A stretch of 60,000 bases of DNA from Nymphaea colorata (GCF_008831285.2 NC_045150.1:6710001-6770000), one strand, 5' to 3'. Counted from the stretch's first letter, positions 1-11,182 are shown. Program-made: numbers and translations. Notes: generated by a model from the sequence alone, not told the origin.

Positions 1-564
1 TGATGCAATCCCCGTTTAGTGTGGTAAAATCAGTCCCAAGTCTCATCGTACTTTGCCTGTTTCAGGATATATCTTTGAAATAAGATCCTAAACAAAAATT
101 CTAAAAGAATCACATATTAAAGGGGTATGAAGATGGCAAATATGAGATATCGTGATAAAAGAGGATAGAAAAATGTGGATCATGAGCCAGATATCGATAC
201 AGATAGATCAAATGAGGTAACATAGTAGAATGCAAATCAATTTAGCAGATTGGCACAATGACATGAAAGGTTCTGAAAGTGGTAAACCATGTGAACAGCT
301 GAATGAGGGTAAAGAGCCTTATGCTTTTCATTTGCCTATATCAGACACATTGGAGTGGAATTGTCTGAATGATCATTTTATGTGGTTCTTTCCAACACTT
401 TCAGGATATTTTTCATCTTATTTTTCCCTGTTGTCCTATTGTTTTCTGTTCTTTGCAGACATTTTATCTACTGCAGCTCCAACAATTGAGAAAAGTACAG
501 ACCTTGTCAAGCTGTCTACACTGCCCAAGAAGATGCAAATATGAGAAAATGTTGCTAAACCATG

Positions 565-565
<1 letters not shown>
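1..565. other. Intergenic DNA, no gene recognised
   Basis: I see no homologous coding sequence. The reading frames here are short, have no recognisable motif, and the longest ones run into the AT microsatellite that follows. Confidence 0.5.

Positions 566-652
<87 letters not shown>
566..652. repeat. (AT)n microsatellite, ~87 bp
   Basis: An uninterrupted AT dinucleotide run. It directly abuts a dispersed repeat whose relative at 16425-16670 also sits beside a long AT run, so the microsatellite probably belongs to, or grew from, that repeat family. Confidence 0.98.
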
Positions 653-654
<2 letters not shown>

Positions 655-830
655 AGTGAATGGTGACTAGCTATCCAAAGTCACCCACCTTACTAGGGGC
701 TGTCTAGTCCATCCTGGCAGACGGTTGAGAGAAAAACAATGAGAGAAACGTGTGAACTAATATTAGATGACCAAAATGTGCATCACCTTTTTTCCTTCGT
801 TTTTCTCCTCATGAGTGAACCGGGTACCAT
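653..830 (+). mobile_element. Dispersed MITE-like repeat, copy 1
   Basis: The segment starts with TTGAGTGAATGGTGACT and is homologous, in opposite orientation, to 16425-16670 (which carries TTGAGTGAACGATGACT when read on -). Shared landmarks in order are the GTGACT/GAGTCACC block, a GGCAGA..GTTGA block and an A-rich tract near AATATTAGATGACCA. There is no coding capacity. Family assignment is by internal comparison only. Confidence 0.5.
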
Positions 831-1059
831 TCAATTTCCTATATATATAATATATCATCCAAGGAATCTAACCATATGAAACAAAATCTGCCACATCAAA
901 AGTAATTCCATTATAGTTGTGCTTGGTTAATATATATATACGAACATGGCAAGGTATGTCATAAGGTAGGGTTTATAGTTTACACGTACACTGGCACACA
1001 AGCAGGGAATCATAAACCTGCAAAGAAGCTGAAGGATCTTTAGTCAAATTCAGCATCAT

Positions 1060-1420
1060 CTACAGCTCAAAATAGGGATTCACAGGCGACCCACTTCCAG
1101 AAATACCCAAAATGAGCTCAGAACTCGCAATTCTACCAGAAAAAAAAAAGCCTGGTCGCATGTTAAAAGCAGGTGCGAATATACGCACAACCTTCGTTAT
1201 TGAAAGCAGGTGTGCAGTGGAATTTAGCATAATCCTCGCGGTATCCATGAAGAATATCGAGCTACAAACTAGATTAACGTCTCAGCAGCGAGACGCCGAA
1301 GAAAATACACACACAGTTACCTGGATTGCTTGGTCTAATGATTATCGGAAATCCAGTATCTCCCTTCTGGACGAATCACGGGGAAAACAATCTCAGATAT
1401 AAATATGCGAGAGCAAGACG
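1060..1420 (-). other. Possible 5' end of an unidentified gene
   Basis: Read on the - strand, a TC-rich microsatellite (1430-1526) is followed by a TATTTATA-like box (about 1393-1405), then a possible splice donor (CCAG/GTAACT near 1320), then a 62-residue frame starting at 1248 with MDTARIMLNS. A TC-rich leader, TATA box and leader intron are a common plant gene arrangement, but the 62-residue frame matches nothing I know and no convincing second exon is visible below 1060. Weak candidate only. Confidence 0.2.
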
Positions 1421-1426
1421 ATCCTT

Positions 1427-1429
<3 letters not shown>

Positions 1430-1470
<41 letters not shown>

Positions 1471-1526
1471 GCAAGAGAGAGAGAGAGAGAGAGACACAGA
1501 GAGAGCAAGAGAGAGAGAGAGAGAGA
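1430..1526. repeat. (GA)n microsatellite, interrupted
   Basis: About 97 bp of GA repeats broken by short CA/CAAGA interruptions. The long Arg-Glu or Ser-Leu frames crossing it on both strands are artefacts of the dinucleotide repeat and should not be annotated as proteins. Confidence 0.97.
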
Positions 1527-2384
1527 ACTGAAAAATGAGAAATGTATGGCTTGCCTTCTGGGCCTTTCCATTCTTCCTCATTGGTCTTGGCAGTTTGTGG
1601 AAGCGAGACACCGACCGTTGGGCGGTCCCCCAGGTCCCATTGGGACTACCTGCACTTTAGCAAATGCCCAATAATGGGTCGAAGAGATTAGTATTTCGTG
1701 CTGCTGGTGATCTATTTCTTCACGGCAGAAGAAAGGCTAACCCCACAGAACCAGGTGCAGCGAGTAATTACGAAGAGAAAAGAGGTCACGGGCTGATCGT
1801 TTGCCCGCAATTTTTTGCCCAACGACGTCAGTCCGTGAGAAAAAAAAAGGACTCTGTTTTTTGCAAAGATAAAGACCGATTAACTCTGCCGCAATCGCCG
1901 TAAACATCAGCCTTGGAAGATCTTGGCATCGGGGTTTCATCATTAGTAATTCTTAAAAGAAATGGTAAGAAGATTACCACAAAAAGAGTTTGCTTACAAG
2001 ATGATTACATCATAAGTTTGCCGCAGACATGATACAAGAAGGAAATGCTTTGTTAAGTCAGCATTTCCTTCTTTATTTTGTTTCTTATTAACAAGAAACT
2101 CCCACCTGATGGCCAGACAACTTAAATGGCCATTGATTAGCAGGGGCCAAACCTTTATCGAGGGCAAACCTGTCTCGAGCCTCTGCCACTGAACGAGGAA
2201 GAGAGACGAGGAAATGGAGATTTAATTACCCAAAAAGGTACAAGAGAGAGAGGAAATATCTGAATAATATATTACCAACGACGCAGCCAACGAATGATTA
2301 GCCATGCCCCACACAGCACATGGTTACCAGATTATCACATCAGTGCATTCAGTAACAAGATAAGATTCAGTAATAAGATAAGAT
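1527..2384. other. Intergenic DNA with a short tandem repeat
   Basis: No gene is recognised. At about 2346-2382 an 18-bp unit (ATTCAGTAAYAAGATAAG) occurs twice in tandem. The rest shows no inverted repeats or coding motifs I can name. Confidence 0.4.
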
Positions 2385-2762
2385 ATGAAGGCCAAATTAC
2401 ATGCGGACCATGTCCGCCAAGAGCATAGTAATAGGGGCAATTGTAAAAGCCAGGCAACACAAGTGAAAGGTAGCGCCATTAATAAGATGCGGCGCACGCA
2501 GGAATTCAGGCAGAAGAGGTATTTTTTGTTCATCGCATGGCCTGAAACGTTGGTCGGAGATCAGCATCCGGAATCTGGCGTCGCATGGAGGAATGCAAAC
2601 GGAAGAGGCATCTGGGATCTTTTCATATGGCCCGAAGAGGCGGCCGGAGATCAGCATGACGGGAAAAAGAACCCGACAATGACAAAATTCGACCGGGAGG
2701 CTGGAATCAAAATTTTAATAATAATCAATCCCTTTGAAGGAGGAATTGATTTACTTGCATAA
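2385..2762 (+). CDS. Unidentified 125-residue frame with an internal repeat
   Basis: An open frame from an ATG at 2385. I do not recognise the protein. It contains two similar segments, LFIAWPETLVGDQH and LFIWPEEAAGDQH, about 35 residues apart, so the frame includes a degenerate duplication of roughly 100 bp. There is no signal peptide or membrane segment. The frame may simply reflect the duplicated GC-richer block (2520-2665). Low confidence that it is a gene. Confidence 0.15.
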   Translation: MKAKLHADHVRQEHSNRGNCKSQATQVKGSAINKMRRTQEFRQKRYFLFIAWPETLVGDQHPESGVAWRNANGRGIWDLFIWPEEAAGDQHDGKKNPTMTKFDREAGIKILIIINPFEGGIDLLA

Positions 2763-2841
2763 ACACGTCTTGAATAAATTAATGCTTGGGGCCTCGTGGT
2801 CAAGATATGACTTATATTAATTTTGATTGTAAAATCAAAAT

Positions 2842-3232
2842 TATGGATGTCAATAGATTGGATTTGAATCAATAATATACTTTTTAACTGTATCTATTTT
2901 TTCAGATATTCACATATTCGAATTTAAAATAAAAAAATCATATTCGAATTTCAATCCAAAATCTGATTTACAATCCAAATCCAATTTTTACATTTATATT
3001 TGAATATGAATCCGAATTTTGGGCTGATTTTGAAGGTGTAAGAGCATTGAATATAGAATATTTAGTCAAAATTAATCTGATTGGAATCCTATCATATATT
3101 TATACGTATCCAAATTCGAATATCATCGGATGTCATTTTCTAAATCGAATGCGATCCGATTTCTTAATCAGTATTATTTTTTAAATGGATCAGTTAAATA
3201 TTTGATTCAAATCGGATATTTTGACATCCCTA
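2842..3232. mobile_element. Non-autonomous hAT-type MITE, 391 bp
   Basis: The terminal inverted repeats read TATGGATGTCAA at the left and, on the complement, TAGGGATGTCAA at the right, with similarity continuing about 30 bp inward to GATTTGAATC. The element is flanked by a perfect 8-bp direct repeat, ATCAAAAT, at 2834-2841 and 3233-3240. An 8-bp target duplication is the signature of the hAT superfamily. The AT-rich interior has many GAATTTGAAT-like motifs and no transposase, so it would have been mobilised in trans. Confidence 0.85.
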
Positions 3233-3240
3233 ATCAAAAT

Positions 3241-4847
3241 TCCACCTCGACTTGAAATAGATTGAAAATTTGGTTCCCGTTTTCTAGTATAGAATTTTCA
3301 TTCTAAAATTAAAAACAACTTATTTGACGAAAAATAAATTCAAACTTTAGATTTATAAGTTAAACCTTTCTCCCATGTGCCCCAAAGAGAGAAGAAAAAA
3401 GTTTTAGAATTCTGGTACCATACATAATTCCACCCCTTTGGGTGAGATCATATATATATATATAATATGCAATTCCCTTTCTTAAAGAGGTTGAAAATAA
3501 TGATTCTAAGATTCTATTGATTCCAAGCAAATCAAATCATAGATTGTATTATGAAACTCGATTGAAGAACCTTAGTTATGTGAACCATAGATTATATTAT
3601 ATATTTTTTTATCATGTCAGCATATCACATCAAATCCACATCGGATTCATAGATTTCAAATTTGAAAACTATTAAACACCATCTCATGGAATTATGAATG
3701 TCATAGGCCCACCGACACCGATCTGATCTCACATGTCCTAAACTTGTCACAAAGTGGCTTGGAAAGCTGCAACCACAGGATAAAGTTGTGGATGAATTGA
3801 ACTTTACTCCCTTCAATGGGCAAATCCTGGGGCTTACATGTGAAGCCAAAGATTTTGATACTTTTCCTTCGTATAATTGCGGTACATGATTCACACTTAT
3901 TTGATAGTGAGTTGATGGCGCACGCAACCCATATACACCAAAAGAAAGGGGGGGACATTTTCGTAATTATTTTAAAAAATATTTTTTTTTTAATTTTTTT
4001 AATTTTTTTCTGTTTTTGTTTCTGTTTTTATCTTTATAAAAAATTTTCTTTCTCTATCAACACTATGGTATTTTTTATCATTAACCATACAACTAAGTCC
4101 ATAATTTATTGTCAACAGTAGAGCAAGGTGGCTTGGGGATAATGGATGAGGAAAGCAAATGTATCTTGCCATTATGGAACTCGATCATTTTATTCTCATG
4201 GTGTCATGAAGAGTCAACAATAGAAACATTTATCATCATCCAACATAAGTTTCACTAGTGAACATTTATCATCATCTAACTTAAACTTAAACTGATCCAT
4301 ATGTTTCCCCTTTTTTAGTTCCTCTTAATAGACTTCACCTTTCAATAGGGGCAGAATTAGAAATTTTTCATGAAGGGGTCGAATTAAAGTTTCTAAATTT
4401 TGACAAGAGCTAAAATATTATTTTTTTAAATTTTTATATAAAACAAGTAAAATTTTTTAAAATTTACGTATAAATTAAAAAAAAAAAAACATATTTGAGG
4501 TGGCCAATGAGGCTCCCCTTGACTCCTCCCCTGCCATCAACCATCTCTCACCTATTATCACCTAAGAAAGGGGTGAAGCTCCACCCTTCTTTTCCATCCT
4601 CGCAGGATACCAAGTTTGCATTCAGTGTCTTAAGATGATGCTCTCACTATATTTTAACTTGCATATTATTGTCTTTCCTTTTGTTGCATAGAAAATCGAC
4701 GCTTCGGGAATTCAAAACGAAAATGGACCATCTACCAACACCACCCCATCTATTGTGCCAACCAACTCGAATAAAAAAAAATGTCAAGCCAAAATTTAGG
4801 GTTGGTGCTTTTATGCATAAACCATGCATCAAATAGTAAAATTAAAA
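3241..4847. other. Intergenic AT-rich DNA, no gene
   Basis: No coding sequence is recognised. The stretch contains T- and A-rich runs (about 3970-4040, 4480-4495). A motif string near 4425-4490 (TTTTTATATAA, then an ACATGTA/TACGTATA-like block, then an A-run) also occurs at 43180-43215 and 57410-57470, which suggests a dispersed repeat. Confidence 0.4.
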
Positions 4848-5070
4848 AAATTACAAATCAACACCCAACTTTTAGGCAATCAACAAATCACCACCCAACT
4901 TATCACGTTCTACAAACCACCCCATAACCTTTAACTAAAACTCTTAAGCAGCCCCTTCACCTACTTGTACCGGAAAATTCAAATGACTATGGGGTGATTT
5001 GTGGAGAGTATAAAATAAGTTGGGAGGTGATTTGTTGGTCATCCAAACGTTAGTAAGTCATTTGTAATTT
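4848..5070. mobile_element. MITE/foldback repeat, ~223 bp
   Basis: The two ends are imperfect inverted repeats of about 55 bp. The left reads AAATTACAAATCA then AACAAATCACCACCCAACTT; the right, complemented, reads AAATTACAAATGA then AACAAATCACCTCCCAACTT. The centre has complementary CACCCC/GGGGTG blocks, so the whole unit can fold on itself. No coding capacity and no clear target duplication. Confidence 0.6.
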
Positions 5071-5412
5071 TCTAAACTTTACAAAGCCAGTCTCCACTAA
5101 GTGGTAAGTTTGAGAGAACAAAAACTAAGAAGGAACTACAAAGGTTGCTTTATTACTAGAATGAAGCTTAGCCTCTAATGAACTTCAATGAAAAAAAAAA
5201 TGCAGAAGAAGCGAATCTAACACGTAAAATAATTCTAAAACATAATTTTTCATTCGTAGGCACTTGACAGTTATAATGCATTCACCAAAGCTTAATTCCT
5301 TTGAAAACCTCTCCTATGAACACCTCAATTTGAAAATAAAGCGAAAATTTAAAAAGGCCGCAAAAGAAAATCCCATGATAAAGGTTGATTTTAGGCTACA
5401 ATAAAGTAAAAC

Positions 5413-5590
5413 CTAATGGGTTGTTTGGCAGCAAGAACACTTTGTCAGTGTACCATGAATTTGTACAAGAGATTGAGGCACGTTCAAGAAACAATAACTC
5501 TAGTATTTCATGAATCTACCTCAATATTCAAGGTAGATTCATGGGACATTCACAACTTGTCTCTGCTTTCCAAACAAACGGTAAACAACC
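5413..5590. mobile_element. Hairpin-forming MITE-like repeat
   Basis: The outer ends resemble each other in inverted orientation (GGTTGTTTGGCAGCA versus CGTTTGTTTGGAAAGCA), a style common at MITE termini. Inside lies a perfect 13-bp stem, CATGAATCTACCT with AGGTAGATTCATG, at 5509-5543 with a 9-nt loop. The flanks 5071-5412 and 5591-6026 hold no gene I can recognise. Confidence 0.4.
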
Positions 5591-6261
5591 TAAATGATGC
5601 CAAGAACCTCAACCCAACTTCGAACTCTACGGTACTTAACCTAAAGAAGTGCAATTCAAATGAATAATAACACCTAAGATGGCTAGGTACATCTAACTAA
5701 GCAAACCCAACAACTAGGTATTGGGTTTGTCAAAGTCAAAGCATATTTGGAACCTAAGGATAAAGTTGTTAAAGGTGGGGGACCAATGACAGGCATGAGA
5801 TGCAATGCATCAAGTGGATGTGATTAAGCACGTCGTCGCCTGATGTAATTCATGAGATAGTGTGTTATGAGAGGCTAGATGATGTCTCCATTCAAACTCA
5901 AACAGCAGGGGTAGAGCTAAAAATTTTGTGTTGGAGGAGCTGTCAAGTTTCGGGTGTCGGGCCGACCTGATGCACAGGCTTAGCTTTAACCCGTTCGGTG
6001 ATGGTCAATTGACCTATTTGATAAGTTTCGCCACCCAAGGTGACGTTGACCACCAGCAACAAAGAAGGTCACACAAGAAAGCGCCAGCGAATGAATGGTA
6101 GACTTAGTTGTTCCAGGGCCTTGTCAAGTCACTTGCTTTATAAAATATTTTGCTTCCATTTCCTTTTCCAACAGCTCCTCCTCATTTCCTATTGGAACTT
6201 AGAGATGAAACGTCGTGGTCGATAACCTCTCCTCATAAGTCAGTTGGTACGTAAGCACAGA

Positions 6262-6500
6262 CTTAGGTGCACCAACATGGCGTGCAAGGCAGGCTGCTGG
6301 CTGACTCTCGATCGGCTTCAAAAATATGGAATTTATCTTGCTAACATTTGTTTGTTTTGTAGGAAAGTGGAAGAATCAAGTAATCACATTTTTATAAGCT
6401 ATACAAAAGCAAAAAATATGGAATTTATCTTGCCAACGTTTGTTTGTTTTGTAGGAAAGTGAAAGAACCAAATAATCATACTTTTATAAGCTATATAAAA
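6262..6500 (+). mobile_element. LINE fragment: RT zinc-binding domain (zf-RVT)
   Basis: Translation gives TLDRLQKYGIYLANICLFC followed by RKVEESSNHIFIS, which matches the zf-RVT domain at the C-terminal end of plant L1-type LINE polymerases (consensus style TxDxLxKxG, C-x2-C, then H near a Cys). Here the final Cys is replaced (FISY). The block is internally duplicated about 95 bp further on, and frame is lost in the second copy. It is a dead fragment; a related LINE domain occurs on - at 45195-45422. Confidence 0.6.
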
Positions 6501-6687
6501 AATAAAATAAAAATGTGACCTTTGGTTGTCTCAAAGTTTGGGATCTCAAGGATCCCTGGTAGAGAGACATCCCTTGAATTGAAACGTTGGATAGATGTTA
6601 AGGTCCGATGCAAAATGAAAAAGGAAATACTGAAAATTCGAGTTTCTAGTGGTGTGTTGGACACTAGGTGGCGGCATAGAGACAAGA

Positions 6688-6927
6688 TAATGCATGACGA
6701 AACCTAGATATGGAGGACCTGTTCAAAGGTTTTTAGTGGCATTAGCTTTAAAATTTACTGACGTTTTGCACCGTCAATGAAAATGTTAACATTTACTGAC
6801 GGACTTATAATGCATGACGAAACCTAGATATGGAGGACCTGTTCAAAGGTTTTTAGCGGCATTAGCTGTAAATTTTACTGATGTTTTGCACCGTCAATGA
6901 AAATGCTAACATTTACTGACGGATGGT
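6688..6927. repeat. 120-bp tandem duplication in CACTA subterminal region
   Basis: Two head-to-tail copies (6688-6807 and 6808-6927) beginning TAATGCATGACGAAACC and ending at TTACTGACGG, with about ten differences between them. Unit 2 of the large duplication has only one copy, with an internal deletion. Confidence 0.9.
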
Positions 6928-7435
6928 GTTGTCTGTTAAGGTTTGGTTTCCAGTTGACGGTTGTGACCATCAGTAAAAAGGTAAGTCTTTCTGATGGTAT
7001 GCATCTGACAGTGAAAGCTTCAACGATGTCATCTATATGGAGGAATGTTCACATCCGTCAGTAAAACTGTAAACATTTACTGACGTTTCTCTACCGTCAG
7101 TACTGGGGGATGATTTTTTCTCAACTTAGTGAACTTGAAGGCTGGTGAACAGCATCAAACAGTTTCTGATGATGCTTTTGTGCGGTTTAAAAGATAAGAG
7201 GTAACATGTACCCAAGCTTTTTGGTTTTTTGGGTTATGAAGGGTTGAGTCAATTCTTGGTGTCTCCATATTATCTAGCGGAGCTCCTGTGTGTGTGATTG
7301 GTCTGTGCCCCACAAGCACTCATTCCAATAAACTAGAAACCGGTTAGTGCCCCTTAACCAAACTGTCTGGCTCTTTTGTTTTCCTTTTACCAACGTTTAT
7401 CTACCGTCAGTAAAGGTTGCATTTTCTCTATAGTG
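6740..7435. mobile_element. CACTA-type transposon terminus
   Basis: The right edge, complemented, reads CACTATAGAGAAAATGCAACC, the standard plant CACTA terminus. Inward from it the motif TTTACTGACGG and its complement CCGTCAGTAAA recur at least eight times, in both orientations, as expected of the subterminal repeats bound by the element's own transposase. No transposase is present and I could not find a matching left CACTA end, so this is a truncated or rearranged element. Confidence 0.7.
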
Positions 7436-7559
7436 AGAGATTGAGCATAAGCTGCAGTTATGGATTAAGTCGGGTCCATACTATGAAGACAATAGGTTAC
7501 ATGAGTTAAACGAGTTAATGCTTACATGAGTTAATGCCAAACGAATTAACGTTTAAAAG

Positions 7560-7690
7560 AGTTAAATTGGTTAAACGAGTTGAGTTCGAGCTCGATTTTG
7601 TGTAGTCGAGCCTCGAGTTTTTTGAGCCGAGTGATGCTGGCCAAGCTCGGGCACCACTCGGCTCGTGTGCAGTCTTGTGTTTGATTGGTG
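7560..7690. mobile_element. CGAG-rich hAT-like terminal fragment (unit 1)
   Basis: Alternating GAGTTCGAGCTCG, GAGCCGAG and GGCTCGTGTGCAG motifs resemble the subterminal sequence of plant hAT-like elements ending in CAGCCCTA. Similar blocks occur at 13440-13570, 31720-31872, 47930-48001 and 55093-55497. In this copy the terminal CAGCCCTA is degraded (CAGTCTTG). Confidence 0.35.
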
Positions 7691-9137
7691 CGGGTGTCTA
7701 GTCTTTTATTGTTATTGAGCTTCCAGCCATATGTGGTGCCCACACCAATCTAATGACCCATTCTAATAAACTAGTCCCCCACAAGCACTCATTCGAATAA
7801 ACTAGAGACCCCTCAACAAAATTTTCTCTCGGTCTGCCCCCAACATATTGTGAATATAGATTTTGTGATTAATAAAGGTCCCGGCCTAAACCCCCAAGAA
7901 GCTGCTACCGCAAGTGGTAGATAAGTTTTTTTAGGATGAAACGACTCTTTAAGCATGCAAAATGCAGCTGAGTTAGAATAGGGTTATCTCGGTTAGATCC
8001 AAGTAATTTATCAGAGTCATATAGGGTTACGTATATCACTAGCATTTAGAAGTCTAACATCTTATTGGTTTTGTGTTGTTTCCTTTGTGCACAGGTTTAA
8101 TTTGGGTAACTGCACAAGGGGTAGAATACCACGTTGAGGAGGAATTTTTATTTTTTTTCACTAGATGGAGAAGATGTGTCAGCAACTGGAGAAACAGTTG
8201 CGCCATTGATCGACTATTTATTTCAAGCAAATAGATCCTGGTTAACTGTCATCTTATCTTGTTGTTATAACCAAATCCTGATCACATTCCCTCTGTGAAG
8301 ACGTTGATTTCATTTTCTGAGTTAACTTTCAAATGAGAAAGGGCGGTAGTTGAAAGCGGCGGTTGCGGGGTTAAGTACATCCAATTGAGGATGTTTATCT
8401 TCCAAATGAGCTTCATGATCATCCAAGTGATCATGCTTATCCTTTTGGGAACAAACTTATAAATTTGAGATGTTTCGGATGGTTGGGTGATGAGAAATTG
8501 ATCGAGGCGTTTGATTAAGAAGGAGATTAATTACCAGATCTCCTCTCAAAGATGTTTGTCTCACGGTGCGATTAGGATTGTTTGTGGTAGGCTGAATCTC
8601 TCCTTCCGTGGGCGAGACAACGCGATGGAGCCGTCCAAAGCCGCGTCGATCCTCATCTAGTTGTCTTCCGCTGCAAAGCTAAGGTATGTGATCTGAATCT
8701 TGACATCTATAGAAAACCCAAGGTTGGTTCCAGATCGAGGTTTACAGAGGCTCCAATGGCGCATGGGTCTGCGACGATGGCCGGATTCCGCCATTCTTTC
8801 AGTACGACGCCTATTGGTTTCGGCGTACAGGGCCATTTACCATAAAGAGAGAAAGAAAGAGGAGGGTGAGCGCTATCTGTCACAGGAGGCCACCGGAATC
8901 TGTCGCCGGTGGATCGGTCCTCTCTTGCAGGCAGCAAGAATGGCGGAGTAGCAGGTTTACTGCCGTATATTTTGCGGTATGCTTCTTAGGTTCTTGCTGG
9001 ATGTAGCATTGTAGCCATGTACGACGTACCTAGCGGTGCGGCAGGGAGGAATCTTTCCTTTCTGGCCTTGCGCCGGGTGCGAAGAACCGGAAAACAACTT
9101 CTTGTTGTGATTTGAAGAACTGACAAAATACAGAAGA
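7691..9137. other. Unassigned part of duplication unit 1
   Basis: There is no recognised protein. 8560-9100 is noticeably GC-richer than its surroundings and is conserved with unit 2 (14400-14960), so it may derive from a host gene's first exon. An ATG at 8624 opens MEPSKAASIL but reaches a stop after 11 codons; the unit 2 version lacks that stop. See the rejected items. Confidence 0.35.
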
Positions 9138-9797
9138 GATTGATTTAATGCCCGAGTTCGACCCATAGATCCTTATAATACAACCATGGACAAATTCCAA
9201 ACAAACAATGGCAGGAAAACCTTGTTAAGTTGCTGAAATTAAAAAAAAAAAAAGACCACCATCGAACTGTTTTCACAGTTTTCAGGAGGAAGTTACCGGA
9301 AATCTGATCGATTTCTGTACAAAAAACCGTCGAGAACTGATGTTAAATTCCTAAATATATTCTAGAAAAGTTTAGGATAAGAAAACAAAGAGAAAAATCT
9401 GATGTAAAATGACCATGTGAGGAAAAACGAGAGAGGGCGTCAGATAAATCAGATTTGAGGACCTGCCTGCTAATTTTTCTTCATATTTTCCATGTTTTGG
9501 TTGTTCGAAATAAGTGAAGTTTTAATTATTTTAAATCAGAATTTTATCTTTGTTTTCTTGTCCTAAACGTTTATAGAATAGATTTAGCAGTTTAGCATGA
9601 GTTCTCGACAGATTTTTTGGCTGGAAATCAACTGGATTTCAAGCATTTTCCGCCTGAAAACTGTGAAAACAGTTCTGACGGTGGTCTGGTTCCAATTTTA
9701 CGGAGAGCTGACGAGGTTTTCATGCCATTTTTTGTTTCATACATATCCATAGTCGTATTATATAGATCTAGGATTCGAAATTAGGCATCAAATCGCC
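9138..9797. repeat. Long imperfect inverted repeat (foldback), unit 1
   Basis: The left arm (about 9138-9411) and right arm (about 9523-9797) are complementary along their whole length at roughly three-quarters identity. The best-matched pairs are GAAAACTGTGAAAACAGTTC on the right with its complement on the left (9265-9290), GTTCTCGAC against GTCGAGAAC, and TTTGTTTTCTTGTCCTAAAC against GTTTAGGATAAGAAAACAAAG. The loop is about 110 bp. The structure resembles an old foldback transposon or an inverted duplication able to yield a long hairpin RNA. It is duplicated with the unit. Confidence 0.8.
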
Positions 9798-11180
9798 CGC
9801 TTTACTTGGATTTTTCTATGAAAAATTCACTTTCTTCTCTATCTTATGTCGGCTTACAGCAGTAGTCTTTTTCAAATTTTGGACTCAGTGAAGTGAAAAT
9901 CCTTTTATTGCTTCATATTGGGATGAAACTCAAAAGTGCATTTCATAAGATGTTCTTGGTAGCATGTGGTCAGTTCCAGAAACCATCATATAATTTGAAG
10001 TGTTTAACTGCTTATCCGCATTCATACCCAGAACTGTCTCATAGGTAGCCAATCAACCTGCTAAGAAAGGCCAGAATAAATCCTGGATGACTTCATCGTC
10101 TATTTTTTTTCTTTTGTTTTGACAAAGCAGTATGTTATGGATATACTTTTTAAATGAGAAAATGTTGTTGCTGGTCGATCAATGTCATGTTCTCTTTTCT
10201 ATATGCATGTTGGTGGCTTTATAAACCACACTTGGGGTGATCTTTTTCTATCCTTCTTGTAAGTGGTGGTATCCAATACGCTACGCCACCCAACAGTAGG
10301 AATTTTTTTTTTTTTTAACTCCGCCATTGGCTCAGGTTTTACTTGGCCACTGCCAGTCCCAAGCCTGGATAAAGGAGGAGGGTTTAATGAAATATTCATT
10401 TCTAATTACCTAAAGAGTCTGCCATCTACATATCTATCAGATGATTAAGATCAATCTATGCAACTCTCTTTCCTCCATACAGGAAGGGAAGGCAGGTAAG
10501 TGCCTCCATTGTTTGAAAACCTAAAAATTTTGTGGGTTTTCGGAATTTAGAAACTTAAAATTTTAATATTTAAATCCCAAACCTTCTCTGAAAAGAAACT
10601 ATTATGTTTGAAAACTTTAGCAGCCTCGGTTTGCCTGATTGTCGAAGTCAGGCCTGGCAAAGATAGGCTCTCAAAATGCCCTTAGATAAAATACGATCCT
10701 TCTTTTTAAAATATCTAGTAAATTACAGGACTTCGGATGAAATTTGTGAATCATTCAAGGGTGCCCCTGCCAACAGTATAGATCTGCAAATGGACACCAT
10801 TTGGTATTAGACTGCTTCTCATTATGAAATATTATGGAATTATAAGGTTATGATTGAAGAACTGAACAAAAATGTAAATACGACATAATGTATACGAGGA
10901 CTTGCTTGATTCAGTTATGGATATTGAAAGCCATGGTAGGCTAATTAGTTGTCTGAACTAATTATAGGTCTGTTTTTCTTTTCTTTAGCTTCCTTAGCTA
11001 TTGTAAAAGGTCAGACGCAGTTGTTGCAGGTGTTGGCATCTGCATTGATAATTCGAATGAACGAAGGGAAGGGAAGGTGGTTATTAACTTGGATGAATCA
11101 TGTGTAGATTTAGTCAAAGTGCCACAAACAAGAAGATGGAGATCATTAGTTTCGGTACTTCCACATACTTGTTAAGAAAA
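9798..11180. other. Unassigned DNA across the unit 1 right edge
   Basis: The part up to 10470 is almost identical to unit 2 but has no recognised coding content; the 61- and 66-residue frames near 10200-10450 exist in both copies because the DNA is duplicated. Beyond 10470 the sequence is unique. A possible exon edge (ACAG then GAAGGGAAGGCAG then GTAAGT) at 10480-10500 and an open stretch near 10985-11110 are seen, but I cannot assign a product. Confidence 0.35.
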
Positions 11181-11182
11181 TG

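Larger units (their letters stand above)
6027..10470. repeat. Segmental duplication, unit 1
   Basis: This block is homologous in direct orientation to 12011-16297. It carries, in order: a LINE zinc-binding fragment (6262-6500), a CACTA terminus (to 7435), a CGAG-rich hAT-like fragment (7560-7690), an unassigned block with a GCACAG-like splice acceptor (about 8090), a GC-rich block (8560-9100) and a long imperfect hairpin (9138-9797). The right part (about 8080-10470) is almost identical to unit 2, whereas the left part has many indels. No intact gene is recognised in it. The match ends abruptly at about 10470, where unit 1 continues with TCCTCCATACAGG and unit 2 with an AT microsatellite. Confidence 0.9.

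Noticed and set aside
369-659. A 96-residue frame ending in an Ile-Tyr repeat
   Set aside because: The C-terminal half is the AT microsatellite; the N-terminal half shows no domain or homology.
1426-1611. Ser/Leu-rich and Arg/Glu-rich open frames
   Set aside because: They are translations of the GA/TC dinucleotide repeat in different frames and strands.
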